The position numbers and the translations under genes were made by a program. From Physcomitrium patens (lineage: Eukaryota; Streptophyta; Bryopsida; Funariales; Funariaceae): DNA of 64,000 nucleotides. The DNA is taken from the NCBI RefSeq assembly GCF_000002425.4, contig NC_037274.1, forward strand, positions 12,663,909-12,727,908, read 5' to 3'. The notes under the pieces are model-generated. The model did not search any database, was not told the DNA's origin, and saw nothing but the letters and a program-made list of their open reading frames with translations. The first letter of the stretch is position 1, and each line of letters opens with the position of its first letter. Positions 23,201 to 33,320 of this stretch are shown piece after piece.

Positions 23201-25085
23201 TTATGCACCAGTTTGTGGGAATTGCAAGCAATCGGGGCATACGTATTAGCAATGTAATGCTCCGTTCAATGTCAATAATCGGGATCAGTAGATCCAAAGC
23301 CAAGGAAATATTGAAGAGGTAAATCGAGGTCCTCAAGATTCTGTGATAAATCGGGTGGAATGTGTCGAAGCCATTTTTACCTGGAGTCAGCAAAAGAAAA
23401 AAGGACCAATTCAACATTTGGTTAATCCTGATGCGAAAGACTAATTTGACCCAATTAGGGGACCATCCAATCCAGGTCCTGTTACGGGCTTCGTATCCAA
23501 TATGAGACCTGACTCGGTGGCACAATCCAATGAGGTCCCAATTACGGAGGCTTCAGTTCCGTTCCAAGCAGTTTTGATCTCTGTGCAGTTCCAAGAAACG
23601 TCCTATCCACTGAAAGATCCTCTTGGGGGCGAGAATTCTAAGGAAGCCCCGATTGCTGTTTCAATTTCAAGTCCAGGGCAAAAGAATATCTTACCTCACG
23701 GAATTAAACTCAAACCATTGAAAAGAAAGAGGGTATTGGGAATTACCCTAAATATGGAATTCTATGATATTTTGAAGGATCTAGATACTATTCGACCTTT
23801 TATTTCTATGAAGCAACTTCTAGCCGTCACACCAGAGTGTCGTTTTACATTGAATTCATCGTTAACATGACATAGGCACCGTAATAAAGAAATTTGTGAA
23901 TTCAGTTTGAACCTTGACCCAGGTGCACCAACCATCGATGTTTCGATTGACGGTGTTATGATCTCGAGTGTTGAGACAAATGGTGGTTTCAGCGTCAATT
24001 TAATGAATGCTGATACAATGGATGCTTTAGATTTGGAACACTTGATATCCACGACATTGGTATCACAGATGGCATATCATAGCCGAGTTAAACCAATGGA
24101 TATCTTATGGAGTGTTCAAACTATGATTATCGGTATTGCATATGAAATCGACTATATCATCTTTTGGTTACAACATTCAACTTTATCGTATTCAATTTTA
24201 TTGGGACGACCCTGGCTTTATCAAGCAAAGGCCAAGAACGATTGGAATCAGAGTACTTTGACAATTGGCAAGGGCGGAGACAAAATGGTGTTACAAATGT
24301 ACCCAGTACACTATCACGGGGAGTCTCAATTGCCAGCATCTGAATTAACGTCGGATGATGAGCTTAGTTCCGATGACGACACAGTAGCACCAATTACGGA
24401 GGCACCCGTGGAGGCAGCACTACACCCTGGAGTGGTGTACCAATGTGGAGGTCCAAGGGAGTACGTGATATACCCGACGGACTTGAAAAACTCAGATTAT
24501 GTTAGTACTGATTGGATGACCAAGTATGATGTGCACCATGTTAGTACCCTGAACACATGATTTATTACTTCGTACATGTCGAACTTACCGATTGACTTTA
24601 AACCAGTGCGGGAGTTGAAACAGAACATCGCCATTGCACCTTTATGTCAAATTATCAATTTGGCAAGCATAGCAAAACCTCGAACAATTAAGGTCTACGA
24701 AGGTATTAAGGTAAAGAGTTGACCTATTGAACCGAATTTTTCTTGCATTATAAATCCACTTTTACTTGGACTTATGATGATTTAAAAGGTATTCCCGGTG
24801 AAGTCTGTGAGCATCGTATCATTTTAGAGGAGAACGCTAAACTGGTATGGCAGAGGTTACATCGCCTTAATCCTCAATATTTCCTCATAGTGAAGGAGGA
24901 ATTGGACAAGCTTCTTGTGGTTGGTTTTATTTATCCGGTACCAAATAGTGAGTGGATTTCTCCAATCGTGATGGTACCGAAAAAGAATAAAAAAATCCGA
25001 ATTTATCAAGATTTCTGGAAACTTAATGCAGCCACCTAGAAAGTTTACTTCCCATTACCTTTCACGGACAGTATGGATAACATGT
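20213..25085 (+). pseudogene. T2 gag, protease and truncated reverse transcriptase
   Basis: Continuation of the T2 gag frame after T1. It reads MASRGPAILIAVEMGAVGD, then LPTFRGFLDADLDQYLS, knuckles including CRQIGHYANEC (as YFYCRQIGHYANEC), and protease TNGGFSVN, where T1 has DGGSSVN, so the catalytic Asp is lost. Reverse transcriptase begins WISPIVMVPKKNKKIR and stops at LPFTDSMDN, where the internal deletion fuses it to spacer. X2 splits gag at QT/MVPPTQWD. Stops such as YYG-TGA-VADIL (T1 Arg), TAG for Trp after GNC, TAA for Gln after NG, and TGA for Arg before HRHRN fit C-to-T or G-to-A changes. Non-functional as it stands. Confidence 0.85.
21552..22802 (+). mobile_element. X2, LTR-like insertion in T2 gag
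   Basis: 1,251 bp starting TGTCGGGGTAGAGAG and ending ACTACGAT, flanked by ACCAT on both sides (21,547-21,551 and 22,803-22,807), a perfect 5-bp target duplication. Removing it restores the gag sequence CAGACCATGGTCCC. It is homologous to X1 and has no ORF. It is probably a solo LTR; the TG...AT ends are unusual, so boundaries could move by a few bases (TG...ATA with CCAT). Confidence 0.75.
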
Positions 25086-25581
25086 CATTATCACCAAGTA
25101 GTAAAAGAATAGGAGTGGGGCACCAATTAAAGTCATTCTGTGGTGTTGTTTTGGGTTGGCTGGAGTGCCATTTTCTTTTATTTCTTGTATTTTTGTGAGT
25201 AGTAGTTTCAAACAAAAGTTAATAGTGATGAGCCAGTGATAAGTTTTAATTGAAGATATTCCAGAATAGATGAGTCAGCAACAACAATTGGAACTTTGGG
25301 ATGTCCAGATCTTGAAATTGGAGGCCCAAGTCAGTGTACTAGGTGAGTACAATGAAAACTTTCAGCTCAGTTGAGGAAGAAGCCGATGGAAGGATTGGAG
25401 GAAGAAGAAGAAGATTTGCAATTGGAATCGGAATCGGTGAAACCAATAACAAATACTGTGGCAATTGATTAATTAGATAGGCCAGAGGAACTAGTAATTT
25501 TTGTAGAATTTTGTTAGATAATTTTTTAATAGGTATCAATTGAGTGTTTGCATGGATGCTGCACAGATAGGAGTGGGACTA
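25086..25581 (+). pseudogene. T2 fused tail and accessory-ORF remnant
   Basis: After the deletion junction the reverse-transcriptase frame continues into spacer sequence: LSPSSKRIGVGHQLK, then FCGVVLGWLECHFLLFLVFL and a stop. Then follows a remnant of the accessory-ORF C-terminus (about 25,250-25,475), with MSQQQQLELWDVQILKLEAQ and EEEEDLQLE, and a polypurine-like GGAGTGGGACT just before the 3' LTR. The same arrangement is in T3. Confidence 0.75.
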
Positions 25582-26400
25582 CGTAGAATAGATATTAATT
25601 CATTTTTGAAAGATATTGATAAAATATATTAATAGTCCATATAATAGGAAATTCATGAAGACGGATGAGTAATTTAGTTATTAAAAGCGATTAATTATAG
25701 AATTACGATTAGAATTTGGAGAATCAGAGGAAAGTATATAGGAGTTGTAGAAGTTAATTAAGGTGCCAGACTGTGAGAGTTGTAAGCCGAGGGCCAGTCT
25801 GTGATAGTCATGAGCCGAGGACCATCGCTATGATAGTTGTGAGCTGGGATAAGCTTGGTGCTACCTCTTTTCTTTTGTTTGTTATTTTCTTTGAATAAGA
25901 GGATTGAGAGTTTTTAAATATTGTGAAGTGAATTATGGAATGGAAATGTGATTGATATTATTTGAGAAGAAGAAAGATTGAATGCTGAAATCTGATTGTA
26001 GTTCAGTAGAGAAAATGAGTCTGTATTTGTATAAAATACTGTAATGTGAATGGCAGTTCTATGTGAAGAATTCCAGTGATTGGAACGAAAATAATTGTGT
26101 GCTGAAGCTGTGAGGGCGCAATATTACAGTTGGAGATTATGAGGGTGAATATATTGGTGGAAATAGCAGTTATTGGTATGACTAAATTGCTATAAGGAAG
26201 AGACTGATAAGGTGAAAGAGGAGATTATAGTTTCCTTGTGTGTTCAGAAATTGGAAATAGAGATGATACATTCAGGAGGTAATTGGTTGTGTGACCCTAA
26301 CATGAACGCTTAAGCAACTAGTCATTTTCCGTGTTCGAATCCCCTTATACGGATTTATTCTAGGAGGTTTCTTCCAGAATAAGTAAAACAAGCAATCACA
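25582..26400 (+). repeat. T2 3' LTR
   Basis: 819 bp, the partner of 9,057-9,874, ending AATCACA and followed by TSD ATGCT at 26,401-26,405. Confidence 0.9.
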
Positions 26401-28382
26401 ATGCTCCTTGTAGATCTATTATTGTATAGATCTTAACTTGATTCAATTGATCAAGAAGTCTAGATATCAAAGGTAGCAGATATTTGTTTTTGATGGTGAT
26501 TTTGTTGAGTCCTCGATAATCAACATACATACGCAATGATCCATCTTTTTTCTTCACGAATAAAATTGAAGCTCTAGCTGGAGATTTGGAATGGCATATG
26601 AAGTTCTTGGCCAGATTCTCTTCAATATACTCCTTGAGTTTAGCCAACTCATTTTGTGATAAACTATAGATTGATCCAAATGGCGGTTGTGCTCTTTCTT
26701 GAAGGCCAATTGAGCAATAATAGGAACAATGTTTTGGAAGAGTATCCACATTCTTCTTCTTAAATACATCTTGAAAATCTTGATATTGGCTTGGAATGCC
26801 ATTTGAAGTCTTTCCACTAGTTAAAAAAAGTGCGGCATAAATGACACAAGGTGATCCTTTTTTTGGAGTATGTAAGAAAGCTCTTGCATCTACAAATACA
26901 AGTTTAATTATACTAGACTTATGACTTTTTATTTGATTAACTATGCTCTTAGTTATACTTTTAGAAAAGTCAAGACTCCAAGAAGTCTAATCTATTTTAG
27001 GATTATATTTTTCTAACCATGATAAACCTAAAATGACTGGATTAGAAGGAGATTTAATGATATTAAATATTACAAAGCTACTATGACAATTAGTTATTAC
27101 TTCTATAGGAAGGATTTTATGAGTAACATCTCCTAAAGACAACGGACGACCATCTATGATTTCTATATGAAAAGGCTTAGTTATCTTCACTAAAAGTATG
27201 CTATGTCTTTTAACAAATTCTTTATCTAAGAAACATGCTGAGGCTCTTGAATCTATTAAGGCAGAGGCATTGTGATATTTAGGTCCTAAAATAATATTTA
27301 ACGTAAAACAAAAAAAAGATTTTATGGAGAGAATAGGACCTTTACTAGGTGTTGTACAAGGTTCCAACCTCACGGTCCGTATTTTAACTGGACAAATTTT
27401 TTTTTCGACATAATATCATTTTGATAGCCATACTCCTCATTTTATGGTTGTGTCGCTTCTTTAGGCAATGTTGAGTAGTGTACTTAGGTTCTCTATAATA
27501 TAAGCACAATCCTTCCTGATGACAACAAGTCTTTTCTTGCTCAATAAGAGGTTTGATAAGTATTCCATTAATTTATATATCTTCTATTTTCGAATATATG
27601 TGTTAAAGAGATGTTAGTGTTGCCATTGAATTATAGTAATATTGAAGTCCACTTGTATGATTCTCAGATCGAAATTCAAAAAGATGATTTTTGCACTTCA
27701 TAACAAAGTTAATTGATTGACTCAATGTTTGAGGATCAGATAAGTTGAGCATTAAATTTTTTATTTCATATTGTAATCCATACAGAAATTGGCTAACAAG
27801 TGCAGCATTATCCCACTTAATATCAGTTAAAAGTTATCAAAACTATGAAGCATACAACATTACCGATCGATTGCCTAGTCATAAAATACGAATCTTGTTG
27901 ATTGTAACATGAATTACATCATATTCTCCATACATGAATTGAAAATTTTCTAAAAAAAGCCTCAAGATTATCTAATATTGGATCTTATCATTTATAAAAA
28001 ATTAAAAACCATGATAATGCTGAACTTGAAAGAAGCGTACCAATCTAACTTATGATCTTAGAGTTGGATAGCTTTGGGGTTGAAGTTCAATCACAAGTTG
28101 TACTTGATTGATAAATCCTCTAAACTTTGATTTAGTACCGTCAAACTTCTTGAGTAGGGCAATACTTGATTCTCTAACACTCGAAGGGTGTTCCATTATA
28201 GGAGAAAAGACATGATTTGGTATAGATGTTGAAGCAGCTCCAATCATTTCTATATCTTCACTTCTTGCCAATCTTGTTGCTCCTTATAGTAGTGAATTAA
28301 GTTGATGCATTGCAAGTATTAACTCTCTCAATTGCTCTTGCATTTGTGCCATTGCACACTTCATTTGAATAAGTTTTGCCAT
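26401..28382 (-). pseudogene. E1 chromovirus gag-protease-RT (5' part of pol)
   Basis: Minus-strand Ty3/gypsy polyprotein fragment. Gag starts at ATG 28,382-28,380 and includes MIGAASTSIPNHV and LLKKFDGTKSKFRGFINQV. A degenerate zinc knuckle (GLCLYYREPKYTTQHC) lies near 27,500. Protease at 27,373-26,987 has ALIDSRASACFL, with Gly changed to Arg next to the catalytic Asp-Ser, then NPVILGLSWLEKYNP. Reverse transcriptase reads PFGSIYSLSQNELAKL, ILFVKKKDGSLR and TIIDLQGA, where T2 is inserted. Several frame breaks exist, so it is dead. The sequence style is that of chromoviruses with fungal and lower-plant relatives; E3 shows the chromodomain. Confidence 0.8.
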
Positions 28383-28562
28383 GATAATATTTAGAAAAGA
28401 GAAGATGTCTAATATCGCTTAAGACAAATAGAAAAGAAGACTTGAAAACAAAGAAAATACTAAGAATAATATCAGTTTAGAAGAGGATAATCCGTAACTT
28501 CTAATATGCTTATGTCTTATCAAGAAGAAGAAATAATCTACTCTTAATCAAGATTAGACGAA

Positions 28563-28574
28563 GCTCTGATATTA
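28563..28574 (-). promoter_or_regulatory. E1 primer-binding site (tRNA-Met type)
   Basis: Minus strand TAATATCAGAGC, a decayed form of TGGTATCAGAGC (initiator tRNA-Met complement), next to the LTR end. Confidence 0.65.
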
Positions 28575-29145
28575 TAGATATACTCTTATCAATCTGTCAA
28601 GGATAAAAACTTAATAAAAATAAATAAACAAGTGAGACTTTTTTCAAAGAATGATGACAAAATAGAAATAACTAAATATGTATATTAAAAAAGAAACTAG
28701 AATGGCTATTGCCAAAAGATAAGAAAACTAAAGATCCTTGAAACTAGACTAGAAACAAGAAAGGAATTGACAAGAGTGAAGAAGGCTTCACTCTTGCCTC
28801 TATATATACTATCTACTTAGAAGCTATGTGGCGGCGTTCTATAGGACCTTCAAAAAACGTGTTGATATTATACAACACGTATCTTAACTTGCAAGGCAAG
28901 TTTTCTATGTGGATGCCACATAGTTAGCTTAATTTGCAAGCTACCAATATGTGTGGCATGTGGTTAACTTGTTGACCAAGTTTCTAACCTACTAATCAAG
29001 TATAAATATATGTAAAGTCAGAACAACATCTATAAAGCTTCTAGGAAGCTTTTCTATAAGATATTATGAAATTAATATACTTTTACATACTTCTACCTAT
29101 TCATATCACTTAGATAATAATTACAGTAAATATATGTCCATAACA
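28575..29145 (-). repeat. E1 5' LTR
   Basis: 571 bp; the minus strand begins TGTTATGGACATATATTT, matching the E3 LTR start (TGTTATAG) after its polypurine tract. It is the same length as the E2 LTR. It contains a string of short perfect inverted repeats at 28,857-28,977. Confidence 0.8.
28857..28977. repeat. String of five short inverted repeats in the E1 LTR
   Basis: Stems in order: ACGTGTTG/CAACACGT (28,857-28,880), AACTTGC/GCAAGTT (28,886-28,902), CTATGTGG/CCACATAG (28,905-28,923), TAGCTT/AAGCTA (28,925-28,943), and GGTTAAC/GTTGACC with one mismatch (28,962-28,977). They are almost adjacent and also present in E2. Confidence 0.85.
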
Positions 29146-30799
29146 CTTGATTGGCAATATCTCTCCAACTGAAATATATTTCTTATTAAATTTATGTTTT
29201 CTTTATAGGATATTTGGTTATGATTTCTAAGTAAAACTTAAAAATTTATTTTTTGTCTTATATTGATTTAATAATCTACTATTAATTTATCTAAAAATAA
29301 ATTATTCAAGTTGAAGAAATATAATTAAAATAATTAAAAATGATTGACATATTGACTAAAGTACAAATTATTATAATAATAATTGAAAGATCTTACTATA
29401 ATATAGTTATATCAATGCTATTACATCAAATTCTATTAAAACTTTAAAGTTTAGCATTCATAGCCAAGAATAGTATTGAGATGTATAATATATTAAAAAG
29501 TCTCAATGTTGTATTAATTTTGCATATGCCTAAACTTTCTTTAACATGGCAATCCACTTAGCATTTTTATCCAATGTGGCATCTTATTCACGTGGAATTA
29601 TAATATAATATTAGAAATTAAAATTAAAATTCTAGATTATACATTATAAAATTGAAGTTTTATGATGTAATTTGCATAATTAAAAAAATAAGATTTAAAT
29701 TGTAGTTTTATAATTTTTTAGAGGATTATTAGTTTAAAATAAAAATAAATGAGTATAAGATTTAGAATTGAAGGCTTAGAGTTTAGGATATAGGATTTAG
29801 ATTTATGACATAAAATTTACATAGGATGTATAACTCTAAAATCTAAGATTTACATAAATTATAAAAAATTCAAAAAATTATCATTGAAGTGTGTAAAAAG
29901 AAAGTAGATTTAAAAATTTATAAAAATAAATTAAATTAGATGTAAATTATGACACTAAAGAATTGAAGACATTAAGTAGTGATAGATTGATTAATGGATA
30001 ATTAATACTTATATAATGTATTAGTTAGTAAGTAATTAATACTTGAATAATAAATTGATTATATACATATAAAATATCTCCAAAATGGTACATAAATGCT
30101 TTAGTTGATTTTGACATGAAATAGAGTACTATTTGGTAACAACATCAATAATAATGTCATATGGCAGCTACATCAATAATGGTGCCATGTAGCACTTAAA
30201 AAACCAATTTAGTATTTTTTTTATTTTTTATTTTTTTACTTTATTTTAATTATTTAATTTACTTATTTTATTGATTTATCAATATATATATGTATATATT
30301 TTTTTCATCCTAGATAAAAGACCAAGTAGCTAAAAAAGAATTGACATACTTAACTAATTGATTATTTAATTTTTTTAATCTTGGTAATTTTTTTTTTTTT
30401 TTTTTTTTTTCTACTTAGGTCTGAGAGTAGGTGGATAATAAAGAGTTGAGACAAAAAAGAGTTGGCACTTACACAAATGAGCGGGATAAGAGTTTAGAGC
30501 TTACATCAAGACAAAGAAACTGTTGGTGTTAAGAAGTTAGGGAGGAAGTTCAAAACTTTCTTTAAGACCAAGACTTGCATCAGAACTAGAAAGAGAAGAA
30601 GAAAGTCTAAGACTTATATCTAGATAGGAACTTATTCTAAGACTAAGAATTAGGACAAGACTAAAAATTTAAAGTAGAAGTCAAATACATGTGCAAAGTC
30701 TATGTGTCTCAGAGGAACTAGAAATAGAAAAAAAGATGTCTTTGACTTAACTCAAGACTAAGAGTTGTAGTGGTATTAAGAAGTTGAAGAAGTATTTAC
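29146..30799. repeat. Repeat G, copy 2
   Basis: AT-rich DNA beginning CTTGATTGGCAATATCTC. The first 1.28 kb is shared with G1; the whole is shared at about 99 percent by eye with 47,201-48,859. A poly-T tract lies at about 30,388-30,410. No coding sequence was found. T3 is inserted after TTTAC at 30,795-30,799. Confidence 0.7.
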
Positions 30800-31588
30800 T
30801 ATGATTGCTTGTTTTACTTATTCCAGAAGAAACCTCTCAGAATAAATCCGTATAGGGGGATTCGAACATGGGGAATGACTAGTTTCTTAAGCGTTCACGT
30901 TAGGATCACACAATCAATTACCTCCTGAATGTATTATCTCTATTTCCAATATTTGAAAACACAAGGAAACTATAATCTCCTCCTTCACCTTATCAGTCTC
31001 TTCCTTATAGCAATTCAGTCATACCAATAACTACTATTTCTACCAATATATTCACCCTCATAATCTCCAATTGTAATATTGTACCCTTACAACTTCAGCA
31101 CACAATTATTTTTGTTCCAATCATTGAAATTCTTCATTCAGAACTGCCATTCATATTACAGTATTTCACATAAACACAGACTCATTCTCTGTACTGAACT
31201 ACAATCAGATTTCAACATTCAATCTTTCTTCTTCTCAAATAATACCAATCACATTTCCATTCCATAATTCACTTCGCAATATTCAGAAACTCTTAATCCT
31301 CTTATTCAAAGAAAATAACAAACAAAAGAAAAGAGGTAGCACCAAGCTTACCCCAGCTCACAACTATCACAATGATGGTCCCCGGCTTACACTATCATAA
31401 TCTGGCACCTTAATTAACTTCTACAACTTCTATATACTTTCCCCTGATTCTCCAGATTCTAATTGTAATTCTTTAATTAACTACTTTTAATAACTAAATC
31501 ACTCATCCATCCTTCTGAATTTCCTATTATATGAACTATTAATATATTTTATCAATATCTTTCAAAATGAATTAATATCTATTCTATA
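30800..31588 (-). repeat. T3 3' LTR
   Basis: 789 bp, from TATGATTGC to ATTCTATA on the plus strand; the outer TG has become TA. A polypurine tract (GGAGTGGGGCTA on the minus strand) adjoins it at 31,589-31,600. Confidence 0.85.
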
Positions 31589-31689
31589 TAGCCCCACTCC
31601 TATCTGCACAGCGTCCTCGTAAACACTCAATTGATACCTATCTAAAAATTATCTAAAAAAACTCTACAAAAATTGTGATCCCTCTGGCT

Positions 31690-31950
31690 TATCTAATTAA
31701 TCAATTGCCACAATATCTATTATTGGTTCCATCGATTCCGGTTCCAACTGTAAATCTTCATCCTCCTCCAATCCTTCCATCGGCTCCTGCCTCAACTGAG
31801 CTGAAAGGTCTTCATTGTACTTGCACAATTCATAGATTTGAGCATCGAGTTTCAAGATCTGGACATCGCAAAGTTCCAATTGTTGTTGCTACTAACTCAT
31901 CCATTTTGGAATATCTTCAATCGACACTTGTGACTGGCTCCTCACTATTA
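31690..31950 (-). pseudogene. T3 accessory-ORF C-terminal remnant
   Basis: The minus strand reads MELCDVQILKLDAQIYELC, then EDLSAQLRQEPMEGLEEDED, matching the T1 accessory-ORF C-terminus. The N-terminal 450 residues are deleted, with the same junction as in T2. Confidence 0.8.
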
Positions 31951-33320
31951 ACTCTTAACTGCAACTACTACTCTCAAAAATACAAGAAATATAAGAAAAT
32001 GGTACTCCAACCAACCCAAAACAATACCACAGAATGACTTTAATTGGTGCTCTACTCCTATTTTTTTACTACTTGGTGATAATACCAATAGGTTATCTAT
32101 ACTATCCATGAAAGGTAATGAGAAGTAATCTTTCTTGGTGGCCGCATTAAATTTCCAAAAATCTTGACATATCCTTATTTTTCCATTCTTCTTTGGTACC
32201 ATCATGATTGGCGACATCCATGCACTATGCGATACCGGATAAATAAAATCCACATCGAGAAGTTTATCCAATTCATCTTTTATTAAAAAGAAATATTTTG
32301 GATTAAGCTGGTATTGTCTTTGATGAACTGGCGTAACATCCTCCTCCAAAATAATCTAGTGCTTACACACATCAACTAGAATTTCTTTCAAATCCGCATA
32401 TGACCACGCAAAGACAGATTTGTGATGGACAAAAAACTATTTTCAAGCATCCAATTTTGTACCTATAATATCAATATATATTTTAATAAGCTGTGGCATT
32501 TCATTGGTACCTAAGTTAATAGATTGACATACAGGGTCTTCAACAACCTCTGATTTAATTATCTTCTCTTGATTTAAATATCTTTTATTATTCGACATAT
32601 GAGAACCACCCAAATTTGGTTCTAATGTGTTGACTCTATTGACTGCGGAATTGTTCATCTATTCGGTAATAGCATGATCCAAGTAAGTCGCATCCTCTTG
32701 ATGCAGTAAATATTTGCTGGGACATCTACATTGGTAGATTCATACCTTTGTTGTTGAAGTGTTTTGTCCTACCTCAAATTATGGTGAACCTCTAGCATCG
32801 GCATCTTTCTCAATTGATTGACTCTCATTGTTTGATGTAAATTCTGATTCTGGTAATTGAGATTCTCCATGATATTGTACTGGATACATCTGTAAAACGA
32901 TCTTGTCATGGCCTTTTCCAATTGTCAATAAGCCTCGGCCCCAATCGTTCTTAGCTTTGGCTTGATAAAGCCAAAGTCTGCTTAATAAAATGGAATATGA
33001 TAACGTAGAACTCTATAATCGAAATACAATATAATGGATTTTGTATGTCAATCCCACGATTACAGTGGCAATATTTTGTAAGATTCTCATTGGCTTCACC
33101 CGACTATGATCTGTCATTCATAAGACCAATGTCGTACGTAGCAATTGCTTTAGATTCAAGTCCTCTATTATATCCGCGTTCATTAAATTTACACTAGAGC
33201 CACCATCAACTTGTACCCCTAGAATTAAAACACCATCGATTGATACATCGATTGTTGGTGCTCTCGGATCTGGGTTTAAGCTAACTTCATGAATTTCTTT
33301 AGTATGAGATCTTCGTCATA
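31948..33320 (-). pseudogene. T3 protease and truncated RT with fused tail
   Basis: The 133-residue frame 32,349-31,948 holds reverse transcriptase start HQRQYQLNPKYFFLIKDEL and KKNGKIRICQDFW to LPFMDSIDN. It then runs into a novel tail, SPSSKKIGVEHQLKSFCG, continuing as a hydrophobic stretch to VVVAVKS and a stop. T2 has the same tail with substitutions. Upstream (32,350-33,320) lies the protease region with stops; the catalytic segment near 33,200 can be aligned to T1. Confidence 0.75.

Larger units (their letters stand above)
9057..26400 (+). mobile_element. T2, non-autonomous Ty3/gypsy element (Athila/Tat-like), nested
   Basis: Complete insertion with TSD ATGCT on both sides, 5' LTR 9,057-9,874, 3' LTR 25,582-26,400, and a degraded tRNA-Asp-type primer-binding site. 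Removing T1 (10,312-20,212) and X2 (21,552-22,802) leaves about 6.2 kb. It codes for gag, protease and only the start of reverse transcriptase, followed by the tail of the accessory ORF. RNase H and integrase are absent through an internal deletion shared with T3. LTRs differ by several percent by eye, so it is clearly older than T1. It sits inside the E1 reverse transcriptase. Confidence 0.9.
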
